From positions 34,398,964 through 34,462,963 of the forward strand of contig OW203761.1 of assembly GCA_934045905.1 (NCBI GenBank): DNA of 64,000 nt, written 5' to 3'. Of the stretch, positions 22,157-35,300 are shown piece after piece (the first letter of the stretch is position 1; each line of letters opens with the position of its first letter). Both the position numbers and the translations under genes were made by a program. This DNA comes from Leuctra nigra (lineage: Eukaryota; Arthropoda; Insecta; Plecoptera; Leuctridae). Under the pieces are notes generated by a model. That model was not told where the DNA came from, searched no databases, and was given only the letters and a program-made list of their open reading frames with translations.

Positions 22157-22544
22157 GTAATTTATTGAGCACATAAAATAGGTACACAATTGGTCTGTAT
22201 TCAACAATCGAGTCGTTGATCTTCCATACATCCATCTCTTCTTTTCAGCTGCTTCACCTCTTCACCGTTTACCTATTTCTTCCTAAGTTATTCATAATAG
22301 TCATTATACATAGTTGTGCTTCAATATCAGTGGTAATATTGGAAGAACATCCAAGCATTTGCTTTTTAGCTGAGGGAAAACCACTGAAAAAACATTCTCA
22401 GCTCCTACCAGTGCGCGGACAGTGTAATTTCAAATGCTTGGAATTAAGAAATAATGTGCTCTTTCATCGTTTGAAGGTTTCCTATGCCTTGTCGATACTA
22501 AAAGTATCTAGAGAATGCGCTAATATCAGTAAGATAGCCACTCA

Positions 22545-23095
22545 CGTGAGTGTGCACCCAGTTCACGTGCGGGCAAGTCACTTACATAGTAACATGTCAA
22601 TCGTAACGAGTTCAGTAAAAGTTATAATTACATCGTGAAATAACAGAAATTGATGCTTACCCAGTGTCAACAATCAAATATAATCGGCATATTTCATTAC
22701 CTACTACAGCACACATTCATTCCAATTCTTGTGAAAACGACATGTATAATATATTCACCAAAAGCAGCATTTGGCAGATTGTAATTCTTTTGAACAAGGC
22801 ATCAAGAAAAATGTGTCAGACGAGGTCGTTCACAAGGCCGTGATAAAAACAATTGCAATCTGTCAAATACCTAGTGCTTTTGGTGGATAGACATCAATTC
22901 TCGCAAGAATTTGAATGAATGTGTGCTGTAATGAAATATGCCGATTGTATTTGATTGTTGGCGCTAAGGTATTCATCAATTTCTGTTATTTCGCGATGTA
23001 GATGTAAGTAGTTCGTGATGTAACAGTTAAACTTTTACTAAACTCGTTACGATTGACATGAAAGTGACTTGCCCGCATACGTACCTACTGAAACC
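22545..23095. mobile_element. inverted-repeat element in IWS1 first intron
   Basis: Arms of about 250 bp: GAAATAACAGAAATTGATG near 22637 pairs with CATCAATTTCTGTTATTTCG near 22973, and outward GGGCAAGTCACTT pairs with AAGTGACTTGCCCGC. A spacer of about 50-80 bp lies near 22800-22850. No transposase. It leaves an open frame of 140 codons (22216-22638) that I regard as chance. Confidence 0.7.
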
Positions 23096-23328
23096 ACTCA
23101 CTGGGAAGATGTTAATTTTTTACGCTAGTAGGTGGCATTTTGCAACTTTTAATGTCGAATAAGAAACCTTGAAAATGAAAATATGTCTTATTAATATAAG
23201 ATGTGTGATTTAAGATGTTTCTCATCTTAAGAAAAAATATGAATTTTGATTTTTTGAATTTTTTCTATGCCTACGTCAGTAAAGTAGTACATACCTACCT
23301 AGATGCCAATTTTACTTTCAGCTGACCG

Positions 23329-26300
23329 ATGGATGATGAAGTGAGGGATTCAGAAAGCAGTGATGAGGGAGGCCGCAGTGACTTAGAAGAAACTATTCCA
23401 AGAACTGAAGATAACAGCGATAATGAAGACGATGCCTCTCGCTCTCCAGGTTCACCACGTGGTCCGCGATCACCGCCAGAGCCACGTTCACCTTCAGGGT
23501 CTAGGTCTAGATCCGGTTCACCACCATATACCGTACCGAATAATGCACGATCGGAGTCGGCATCTCCCGCCACATCTCGGCGGTCCAGATCATCATCTGG
23601 TTCCCCCGCTGGGTCTCCGCGATCAGTTCCTAAAGGATCTCCTCGTTATTCAAGATCTAGATCTGGATCGCAGTCGGCACCTGCATCTCCTTGTGCCTCT
23701 CCCAGACAGTCACGGTCAAGATCAGGGTCGAGGTCACCACCATCATCTCCAGCCGAACAACAGCAGAGATCACGATCTGGAACACCGCCAATGTCACCAC
23801 AAACGTCACCTCGCTATTCTAGGTCAAGATCAGGTTCAAAATCCCCTGTAGGATCACCTGCAAATTCAAGATCACCATCAGGCCCAGCATCACCCCCTAC
23901 TTCTCCTGGGGGATCCCCTCGGTATTCAAGGTCAAGATCGGGATCTGCACCAAAATCACCCACAACATCTCCGCCAACATCTCCGAGGACTTCTCGGTCT
24001 AGATCAAGGTCACGATCTGATTCAAAATCTCCTTCATCTCTTCAACAGCCAACACATCATTCTCGATCCAGATCACCACCATCCTCTCCTTTGGAGACAT
24101 GGCAAAGGTCAAAATCTGACTCTCCTCCAACATCACCTAAAGGGTCACCTAGAAATTCTCGATCTCGGTCAGGTTCCCAAGCAGGCTCAAGGTCATCAGT
24201 GAAGTCTCCAAGAAATTCCCGATCCAGATCAGGTTCCCGAGCTGGCTCTCGATCCTCTGTCAAGTCTCCTAGAAATTCCAGATCCCGTTCTGGTTCCAGG
24301 GCAGGCTCAAGGTCATCTGTAAAGTCTCCAAGAAATTCCCGATCCAGGTCAGGTTCCCGAGCAGGCTCAAGATCTTCTGTCAAGTCTCCTAGAAATTCTC
24401 GATCTCGGTCAGGATCCCGAGCAGGCTCAAGATCCTCTGTCAAGTCTCCTAGAATTTCTCGATCTAGGTCAGGATCTCGAGCAGGCTCAAGAAACTCTGT
24501 CAAGTCTCCTAGAAATTCCCGGTCCCCTCCGTCATCTCCAGTGGAGTCACCGAGGTCAAAATCCATTTCTCCTCATAATAGAAGGTCCCAATCTGCATCT
24601 CGGTCAAGATCCCCTGTCTCCAGAGCTAGATCCCCTGATTCGCCAAGGGCCAAATCCCGTTCTTTGTCTCCCGACATTGCAAACAAAGAAAGTGGCAGAT
24701 CGAGAAGTAATTCACCGCCAGAACCTTCTAGATCTTCTAAATCACCAATCCCAGGAGCTGAAAGAAATTCCAAATCAAGATCAAACAGTCCCGATGACAT
24801 TGAAGAGCGTCGCTCTATTAATGACAGTGACAATGATTCTGATCAAGGCACTGGCATTACTGCAACAGGTAAATTGTCTACACACATAACTTCTTGCTTT
24901 GCTTACACCCCACTCCTATTCCAATATTCTTACAACAACATTTTCCTCTATCAATTGGTTTCAGGTGCTAAAAATCAACTAAATGAAGATAGTCAAAGTG
25001 ATGATGAAGCTGAAAATAAAGAAACAAAGAAAAAGAAAAAGCGAAGAGCAGTTCTTTCTGGCTCTGAGTCGGAGGATGATGACGAAGGAAATAAAAAACG
25101 TAGCCGGGCTGTGCTTTCAGACTCTGAGGATGAAGAAGTGCACAGAACGGAGGAACATTCTGATGTTGAAGATGATCAAGGCGAAGGAAGTAATAAGAAA
25201 GTAAGTTGTAATTTGTTTAGTTCTGTTTGTTTCAAATTTAGCCCCCCCCCCCCCCCCCTTTTATCAAAGACTGCAATTTTCACGGCAGATGAGTGTTTTG
25301 ATGGCCATTAACATTTGCTCATATTACGGATCTGTGAAGGACAGTGACTGTGTGATGTGATGCGCATCATTGGCACTATCATCTGTGTGACATAATCACA
25401 GATTCAGAACCTCAACTCCCACTCTGGACCTTGCCTAGCATTCTCCTCAAACCAGATACTCATTTCTTGATCTGTCAAACAATGTGCGCTGTAGCTGCCG
25501 GCTATTTTAATTCTTAAATCGATCTAATTTTGTTTTGGAAATATTTCTCCAAGCCTCGAGGGAGAGAGACAATGGTGCTTTATTTTGTGAACATAATTCA
25601 TGACAATGCTACATATTTGCGTTTTCGAGCAAAGGGGGCACACTCTAGTGTGGGAAGTATAAGTGCTGTAGACATAATCGTTTTCGTTTCGGCCACTGCC
25701 GCCATTTTTATTGATGTTGGCAATGTCAATGTCATTTTAATCAGAAAGGCAGTACCTACCTATACTTATTATCTTCGGAAATGAACCACAATTAGTGATG
25801 TAATATTCCCGGGAATATTCCCGGGAATATTCCCCAAACCGGGAATTTATTGGGAATTTACTACAGGGATGAGTAAACATTAAGAGAAAACATTATTAAA
25901 GCATGTTTATGTTTTGAGATGTCATAAGACAGGGGTTGGCAACCTGCGGCTCCTTGGTGGGTTTTGAATGGCTCTTTATAATTTAAATAAAGATCTGGAA
26001 TCGAAATATTTGAAAATTCGAAAAAACGCCCTGCGGGGCAACATCAAGAGGGAGGGGAGGGGGGCTTTGTCAAAATAGCAGAATAAACTAGTAATTCAAT
26101 TGATCATTTTTGGTGTATTATATTTGATTGCCTGCTGCGGCTCGCATTATTATCTAATTTATACATTTTTTGGAAATTGGCCCCGTCACCAAAAAAGGTT
26201 ACCGACCCCTGTCATAAGTTAACAAGAAAATTAATGACAAAATAGAGAATACTAAGAGGTAATGACATACCACAAAATAATAACATTAGGGTCATTCCAG

Positions 26301-29300
26301 GGGATCACACTCACCTCTTGACCTCGACCGACCCAGATTTTGATGAAACTTGGTACACTTGTTTAGATTAGTGATGTAAGTAATCCAATTTTTTTTAGTT
26401 TTTTTTACTCAAAGGGTTCAAAAGTTATAGAGGGTTGAAATTTGGGGCTTTTTCACCCCCGCGCGGCTGGTCGCTATCATTTTAATTAATTGTGAGGGTT
26501 GTATGAGAGCTACAGAGCTCCAAAAAAATGCATTTGAAAGGTAAGAACATGATCTACATGAATATGTATTTTAACTTGACACTTTGTTGACTGGTATTTA
26601 ATTATGATTTTTCCCATCTACATTTTCAAAAACGACCCTAGGGGAAAAACTTATTTTTTTTTAAATTACAAAACATATGCATGACTATGTGTGCCAAATT
26701 TCAGGACTGGCCCTCCAGAACTTTTTTTTATATATGTATTTTTAGTGAGAATCATCAGTTTTGAAGCATCGTTCACCTGCAATATGACAAACTTATAGGA
26801 TACTTTCTTCCTGTAAAATTATGCAGTAGTTGGGTCAGCCAATGATAAAACTTCATCGAGATGCACTTGTAGCTGGTCTGGTTTAGTGGGGTAGAAGTAA
26901 GAAGGTGCTGGTCCATGGGGGTGGAGGAAACTAACTTTCAGTTCACTTGTGCTAAATAGTTTTTGCAAAACACATGCAAGCCACCAGTCTCCGTCACAAA
27001 ACTATGTTCATCGTCAAAGGCAAATGTGTAGGTTTGAATGTCAATCACGCAATCTTCATCACTATCCTCACTGGCATTTACTTGATCTTCTTCCTCAGCA
27101 ACATATACAGTGTTTGATTCATCAGACAGAGAAAATGGTTTCACATTCAAAGATGCTAGTGGAAGAAATGCATGGAAACCTCAAGGAGTTAAACCATTCT
27201 TTCAGTACAGCACAAGAAAATCTTTGTCAACTTATGTCATCATCAAAAAGTCTTTCAACTCTTCAGCAGAATGGCATTTCTTGGCTACGTCGCATGGAAA
27301 GTGGCCTTGTGACGGAACAATAAAATGTAATTTGGCAAGGGCAAGCTTACAGAAGCCATGTGATGATCAGATAATGACTCCGATTGACTTATACACCAGT
27401 GGGCAGCATAAGATATATGGACCGTTACATTTGCATTTGTATCGGATGAAGATATACAAGAAAATGCTGCTGTACTGAAAGAACGGTTTAACTCCTTAAA
27501 ATAACTATCACTGGAACACAATGTTTCCATGCATTTCTTCCATAGTCACTGGCATCTTTGAATGTGAAACCATTTTCTCTGTCTGATAAATCAAACACTA
27601 TATGTTGCTGAGGAAGAAGATCAAGTAAATGCCAGTGAGGATAGTGATGAAGATTGCGTGATTGACATTCAAACCCACACATTTGCCTTTGACGATGAAC
27701 ATAGTTTTGTGACGGAGACTGGTGGCTTGCATGTGTTTTGCAAAAACTTTCTAGCACAAGTGAACTGAAAGTTAGTTTCCTCCACCCCCATGGACCAGCA
27801 CCTTCTTACTTCTACCCCACTAAACCAGACCAGCTACAAGTGCATCTCGATGAAGTTTTATCATTGGCTGACCCAACTACTGCAACCGGCCGAACATACG
27901 TATTGTCAGCTGCAAACACAAGCAATGCAACTACAGGGCTTAGAAATCATTTGCTGCAGTAAGGTCAAGAACTAGAAGTCACCTAGAACCATTTTAATTA
28001 ATTTTACAGGAAGAAAGTATCCTATAAGTTTGTCATATTGCAGGTGAACGATGCTTCAAAACTGATGATTCTCACTAAAAATACATATATAAAAAAAAGT
28101 TCTGGAGAGCCAGTCCTGAAATTTGGCACACATAGTCATGCATATGTTTTGTAATTTTAAAAAAAAAATCAACCCCAAAAAAAATAAGTTTTTCCCCTAG
28201 GGTCGTTTTTGAAAATGTAGATGGGAAAAATCATAATTAAATACCAGTCAACAAAGTGTCAAGTTAAAATACATATTCATGTAGATCATGTTCTTACCTT
28301 TCAAATGCATTTTTTTGGAGCTCTGTAGCTCTCATACAACCCTCACAATTAATTAAAATGATAGCAACCAGCCGCGCGGGGGTGAAAAAGCCTTAAATTT
28401 CAACCCTCTATAACTTTTGAACCCTTTGAGTAAAAAAAAAAAAAAAAAATTGGATTACTAACATCACTAATCTAAACAAGTGTACCAAGTTTCATCAAAA
28501 TCTGGGTCGGTCGAGGTCAAAATGTATTTTATTTGAGTGAAATTCCCTGCAATGACCCATTATACATTTTAATTTATAATGAAAAAGTAAATTCCCGATT
28601 TGGGGAATATTCCCCAAATTTGCTCGGGAATATTCCCGGGAATATTCCCGGGAACGGGGAATATTCCCGCGGGAATATTCCCGCTGGGCATCACTAACCA
28701 CAATGGTAAAGAATCTGGTGGAAAACATAAATTGAAGTCTAATCACTACTCACAAGTTATTCCACTTCACTCACACTTCGATTCCGCACAAAACGGCCAT
28801 GACACCAAACCAACGTCAACAACAACAAACCAATGCGCGTAACCATGACAATTGCGTGTCGCGGTTGTTATAGACGCATTGTCCGTGCTGCCATCTGGTC
28901 AGCCCGAAAACGCGAATTGTGGCTCACCTCCTCGATGAGCTGTGCTTCCTGGGTGTAACCTTACATCTTGGCAAGGATGTGTTGATTCTGTGCACTCTGA
29001 CATGTAATTCGTTAGGTACCTACTGAATTGATAATTTTGCAAAACATTCAAGATATCCGACTTTATATTTTTTTTTATGGTTAACAAATTCCTTCTTGTA
29101 GAAATCTATTTAAATCGTTTTTTGATTGACATCCTACCTAAGTATGTATTGTTAAAGATCTAAAAAATATTTCAGAAATACTTCAGTGAGCACAAACAGT
29201 TTTATTCTTTGCCGAGATTGGCCATGGTTTCTTGTCGGGAACAAGTTGACCAGCCAGGTTGCAGGTAGAATGGTAGAATCTTAGCAAAGAATAAAGCCCA

Positions 29301-32300
29301 TTGGTGTTTTGAGCTCCTAAAGCTACATAAAACTATAGAAGTGATGCTTATGGCTTCCGTATTTTAGCTTGTTTAGAGAATTGTCTGATTTGTTAAAACC
29401 ATTTTACATTGCATTGTATAAAACTTGAAAAAGTTGAAGGCTGCTAGTCCTAGTTGTCAACTTTTCAAGTTTTGAACTATGACGACGCGAACGGTTTCAA
29501 AACGTGAAAGCGCAAGAATTGGCCTCCTGACAACACACACTCCACTTGCTCCTATAATCTACCATCATAACAATATCGAGAGAAGATTTTGAAAATAAAT
29601 ATTTCCTATGTATCCCAGAACTTGAAAGATATTTCAATCACCTTTTTGGGAAGAGGGCTTTAATTAAAGTGGGAATCAGAAATTGACTAATAATTTACAG
29701 AACAAACGTCTGAAGATAGCATCTGATTCCGAAGATGAAGAAGAGGAAAAGGCTGAAGAAGGAAACGACAGAGATGGAGAAGCCGATAGAAATGATGAGG
29801 AAGATGTTAACGTAGAAAATGAGGGAGATCAGCCAGAAGCAGCAGGCCCAGGAGTCGAAGTGATACCTGATGTATCAGGAAGTGATTCTGATGAAGGTGT
29901 TCAGGGTGACAGAGAGTGAGTGCGATTTAAAGCTCCTTTTGATATGTAGGTATTGTTTGATACGTACTTGATACATTATTAATATTATAAATGTGATCAT
30001 CTAATTCACAGGGACAACTCTGGAATATCAGACTTTGACATAATGCTGCAACGTAAAAAGGAACAGACCAAGAGAAGGAAACGGAAAGATATCGACATCA
30101 TTAACGACAATGATGACATTATCGCCCAGCTATTAGTTGATATGCGTAATGCTGCAGAGGTGATGATGGCATAAAAAGAGTTTACGTATTACTTTTAGTT
30201 TTGCAGGACTTGTTCCATTATGTACAACTTGTGTTTTTGTTTCTTAGGATGATCGCAAGTTAAATCAGCAGTCCAAACCAGCCGTCAATAAGATATCAAT
30301 GTTGCCGAAAGTCATGTCACAATTGAACAAACATGACCTTCAATTGGCATTCATAGAACACAATGTATTATCTGTCCTGACTGACTGGCTGGCCCCTATG
30401 CCAGACAGAAGCATGCCATCTCTCAGAATCCGAGATTGTTTGCTCAAGCTTCTATGTGATGTAAGTAGTAAAAAATAGATATACTAGAGAAGGGACAATT
30501 CCAGCTTTTCGCGATTCTGATACCATTCTGAAAAGCGATTCTCACGATTCTGATTTTCGACTGATCCGATTCTTTATGATGTTCCTACCTATTTAGTAAT
30601 AATAATTGTTTACTAGGAAAACGTTCTGTGTAACGCGTTGATGAGCGAGCACGGATACGCGCAACACCTCCAACCGAAATTCTGTCTATCGAAAATGTCC
30701 TTAAAAGCCAAGTATGAAAATCTCCAAAAATCCTTAAATATTGGTCCTAATAACCATGCAAAGTTCTAAGTTGATTGATCAAACGGTTCCTTATTAATTT
30801 TTAAAAAATCACAGGATCTCATTCCAAAAATATAGCTGGGCTGGGACCACACATATAATATAAGTGTGTATCTGTTGACGGTCATATCAGTTTCATACGT
30901 TTGAAAGTTTCTGCTCTATAACTACCTTGGAACTGAAGATTTCGTCGAATTGCCGTGAAATATGAAATGCGAGAAATTTGACAGCCAACACATGCAATTA
31001 GTCCGTAAACTGTCAATAACTCTTCGATTTAAATGCAGACTAGTCTGAAAAATTTCAAAAATATAGATTATGTTGGTCGCAATGACCATGCAAAGTTTTA
31101 AGTTGATCAATCAAACGGTTTCATTTCAAAAAATTACATAAAATATTTTTTAACATTTTAACCAATTGGAGGATTTGGCTGAAACTTTGTAAGATTGGTG
31201 ACAATGTTGGTCCTAATGGCTTCTCAAAATTTCAAATTGATCAAAGCAACCAATCGACAGATAATTTTTTTTAAATTTGAACCAATTGATGGATTTCAAA
31301 AAAATTAGTGTCTGCAACGCCCAGAAATGGTCCGTACATGTGTGAAAAATTTCAGCTTGATCGAAAAAATACTGTGACCTGTATAGCCTCAGTAACAGAA
31401 AAAAAACTGGTCCGTGCCAAAAGAGCCAAAAGGAGACGCTCGCTCAATTATAACAAAACAATATCAATAACTCAATACATATTGCCTTTTCACCCTATAT
31501 TTGTATGAGAATAGTCTATTTTTTGTCAGAATAAAACAACCAACACTTGTTTAACTGACTAACAAAACAATATAACAAAATTAAAATTTAATTGAAATCT
31601 GAAAAGAATCGGATTCACTAGATGGGCCCAGAATCGATTCATCCCGATTCTTTACTGAATTGGTATCGGAATCGTCCCATCCCTTATTTATACTATCCTT
31701 CCAATAAATTTTCTACCATCACACTGTAGACATTACTTTGTTTACCCCCTTGAACGATCTTTGCCCAAAATCAGAGTTGAGAACATAACATAAACTTACT
31801 TGGTTCCTTTTTACGATGCATCATTAGTTTCCTCGAGTGAGCCGCGACACTCTCAAGCAATCTGGCATCGGCAAAGCTGTGATGTATTTGTATAAGCATC
31901 CTAGAGAAACCAAGGACAATCGCACAAGAGCTGGCAAACTCATTAATGAATGGGCCCGACCCATTTTTAATGTATCTACAGATTTCAAAGGTAATTTACT
32001 CATTTACCTACTCACAATCTTGTTCATAGAATCACTCAAAGGCCATGACAAATCGAGCACACATTAGGTATACTCCTATTACACCTCTAGTAGGTACTCA
32101 TTTTACATTGTGCTTCACACTGATGAAATAAAATTGAATATTCATTTGTGGTGTATAGGTACAGTCAGGGAAACTAGATGGTTCATACTCTGCCTCTCTC
32201 TGACCCATAACATAAACATGTTTTTATATGGAGCAGAGAGAGATAGAGTATGAACCATCTAGTTTCCTTGACTATACACTTGGCCAAACAAAACTTGAAC

Positions 32301-35300
32301 GTTCAATAAATCTGATAGGCTGATAAATGTAAGATCGCACCATCAGAAGTCAGTCTAAGCGATCTTATTGTCTCACTCTAGTAGGTGACCTCACATTTCA
32401 TTTTCAATGATAATAACAAGCTTTGAATGGTTATGGGACATGACCAGCAGTCATTCAAATTTGGTCAACGTTCAAGTTTTGTTTGGCCGAGTGTACATGT
32501 ACACATTTGTAATCACTGCATCTTATTTCCTGCCGAGTTGATATTTTAAGTGTAGGACCTAAGTTATATTAAATTGAAGGAGGAAAAACAATTTTCTTTG
32601 ATATGTACTGTTTCTACATTTTTCTTTTTCCTATTTAACCAAAAAGACAGTAAAAACAGTCAATCTAATCTTTCCTTCTCTTATAGCAATGAGTCGTGAA
32701 GAGCGAGTACAGCGAGACTTCGAACAAATGCCAAAGCGCCGGAGAGTATCCGAAGATGAAGTTAGGGGTACTCAGCAAGATATTAATAAAGCAATGACAT
32801 CTGCGGATGGCAAGTACGTGTCTACACTGCATAATACTTGTCTAAACTTGTCCTGTCCACAGTAACTCGTTTCCCCTAAGCGTAACATTCAATGTAGGTA
32901 TTATTTGAAATTGAAATTCTCATATTGTTGAGAACATGGAAATTACCTTTGTTTAAATTGAAAGTACCTATGGGCACCAAAATTTAACTATGTATTAATA
33001 TTCTCTTAACTAAGAGACAGTTAATATCTATGTTATTCATTTTTGTTTTTCTAGGCCTTTGCGACCTGGTGATAAAGGTTGGGTAGCAAGAGCCCGTGTT
33101 CCGAGGCCATCTGAGAAAGACTACGTTGTGCGTCCAAAATGGGAAAGTGACGTTGACATAAGCAGGGTAAGTGACATTATAAAAAATAAAAAAGCGGGTT
33201 GTCTACAGCTCTAAACCGGCCATTTCCCGCACTCCAGACGCCATCTCTCTCTGTCCATCCAGTCATCATTACCTATTTCTCTTCTTGACATGTCCAGCAG
33301 CACCTGTTTCTTTCAAACCTCTTCTGGTCGCCCTTGTCTTTTTCTACCAGGAGGTATCCAAGACTTGAAGACTCTAATCTTTTTGGCCACCTCTGAGGTT
33401 CCATGCGCTGAACATGCCCATACCAAACATAACAAGTATATTTGTTTCTATACAATCTACCACTGTTCTTTCCACTCCCATCCATGTTCTTATCACCTCA
33501 TTCCTCTCATGCTCTAATCTTAAGACTCCACAACTCCTTCTTAAGAAATCCATCTCCACTGCAAGTAACCTTTATCCCTTTGCGTCATCTCCCACGTTTC
33601 TGCACCATTCAGAAGTATGCTTTGAACTATCGTCTTGTAGGTATATCCTTTTTTGTGGTTTTACCTACACTCCCGAGTCCCGGACCAGAGGAACGAATTG
33701 AGCTTCTGTATTGCCTGTCTTGCCTGACCAATACAACAGGATATCTCTCTTTTACTGTTTCCTTCTTTATCAATTACAGTTCCCAAATACTTATATTGCT
33801 TACAAACTTTGATACACTGCCCATTCAAATCCAAGCCCTTTCCAATCTCCTTTCCGACCACCAAATATTTCGTCTTCGTAAAGCTAATTCTCAATCCAGC
33901 CTGCTCATATGCATCATTAATAAGCTTCCTTGGCATAAAATCAATGTCATACTCATCTGAGGCCATTAAAGTGGTCCCAGGGCTCCAGCCATGGTGCCTA
34001 GAATTCGCCGTAATTCATACAAATCTCTGATGAAATAATACCTCAAACAACAGCATTAAACCATTATATCTTACCATATGCTCCAATCCAATTACATGTT
34101 CTTAATTGAAGTTCCAATTAAGGTGGCTCATCCAATCGGGCATGGTCTCAGATTTTCATAATTTATTGTCTACCTATTGATAATCATGCCATACACAATA
34201 GGGCGCGCCAAAGATAGGACGATAAGTTGTCCGCCGTAAGCGTCATGAGCGTTTTGTGGGAAAGTGTTTCATCTTTATTCTGAAATTCTTTGGTTTTAGT
34301 ATCTTTGGATTACACACACAGCTGATTTTGTTGACAGCTTGACAGCTGACAGTTCAAACCTGTGTAGTTAAAAATAGTCGTTCAAAAGTAATTCCACGCC
34401 TAGTAAATAATCATTTAAAGTTCCATTGTTACCCTTAAGTCATTGGAAATCATCAGTGTGAGTAGAAAACTATTATTAACAAGAAAATGGTGGGGTTATT
34501 AGACTGAAACCACCATTTTTCAAATGAAAGTCACCGCCACCTATAGTTGACTGACAAACAGCCTGCTAATCTTACTAACTTGCTTTTTCCCACAAAATGC
34601 ATTGTGCTGCTATCTTCTGGTTGTTTCTCTTTGCACATGCCCTATCCTTGAAAAAATTAACACTTCTCGTGTCTAGTTTCTGAGATAAATTGAGTTTCTT
34701 TCCCCATGTTATCTTATGGCAGACAAGTAATATTGTGTCACATTTAGGCTAATAATGTAGATCTAATTTTTATGTTGTCCCAACTTGAAACAAAAAACTT
34801 ATTTTAATAGATATCCTATTAGGAAAAAAACAAAACATTACCAACGTTTGCTATTTTAAAAGTTACAAACCGAAAACGAAATGATTTCCCTACCTCCTGT
34901 GTTAAAGTTTTGTTCAATCTCGGAAGGCAATAAATTGAAACCTCGCTGTAAGAATATACTTAAAAAGAGTTGAAATAAATAATAAATATCGCGACCCTGC
35001 TTCCAACTATTGTCGCGTCAGGGGGTGGGATGATCCCACCAATGTTCTAGGGCACTTGTGTTCTCAGAGCCGACTTGCCAAGTCCGACACTCCACACTTC
35101 TACAATCTCTTCTTCCAGTTCTTCAGCCTCCTCTCTTTCCACCAGCTCCCTCCATCTCTCTCTGTCTTCCCACAACTTCTCTGTTGTAATTACTCCCCAA
35201 CACTCTCCTCTTTCTTCTGCAGCTGCCTCTATTCCGTTGATCCATTTAGTTCTAGGTCTTCCTGCCTTTCTTCTGCCACCCATGGCTGCACGCTCTGCCT

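Larger units (their letters stand above)
26289..28558. mobile_element. 2.27-kb inverted-repeat element with about 0.9-kb arms
   Basis: GGGTCATTCCAGGGGATCAC at the left pairs with the complement of the right end GAATTTCACT...TGACCC, and the arms stay nearly identical for about 0.9 kb each (26289 to about 27213, and about 27478 to 28558) around a central part of about 260 bp. ATTA at 26285-26288 and 28559-28562 may be a 4-bp target duplication. Both arms carry the same coding-like fragment facing outward. Superfamily not assigned. Confidence 0.85.
25793..28696. mobile_element. hAT-type non-autonomous element, outer shell
   Basis: The 8-bp direct repeat ACCACAAT lies at 25785-25792 and 28697-28704. 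The element starts TAGTGATG and ends CATCACTA, followed inward on both sides by palindromic GGGAATATTCCC words (at least two on the left, several on the right). An 8-bp duplication with a TAG-type terminus is the signature of the hAT superfamily. No hAT transposase is visible. It encloses two other elements, 25930-26211 and 26289-28558, and lies in IWS1 coding intron 2. Confidence 0.85.

Noticed and set aside
22216..22638. 140-codon open frame upstream of IWS1
   Set aside because: It runs into an inverted-repeat element, has no recognisable domain and lies in the 5' intron.
24057..24566. Acidic open frame antisense to the IWS1 repeats
   Set aside because: Mirror of the SR-coding minisatellite; open only because serine and arginine codons rarely give stops on the other strand.
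27216..27477. Independent gene at the centre of the big hairpin
   Set aside because: Only short frames, interrupted by stops, and no domain; treated as the hairpin loop and the worn start of the captured fragment.
33442..33960. 172-codon plus-strand frame
   Set aside because: Lies opposite the broken reverse transcriptase of element A and has no similarity of its own.
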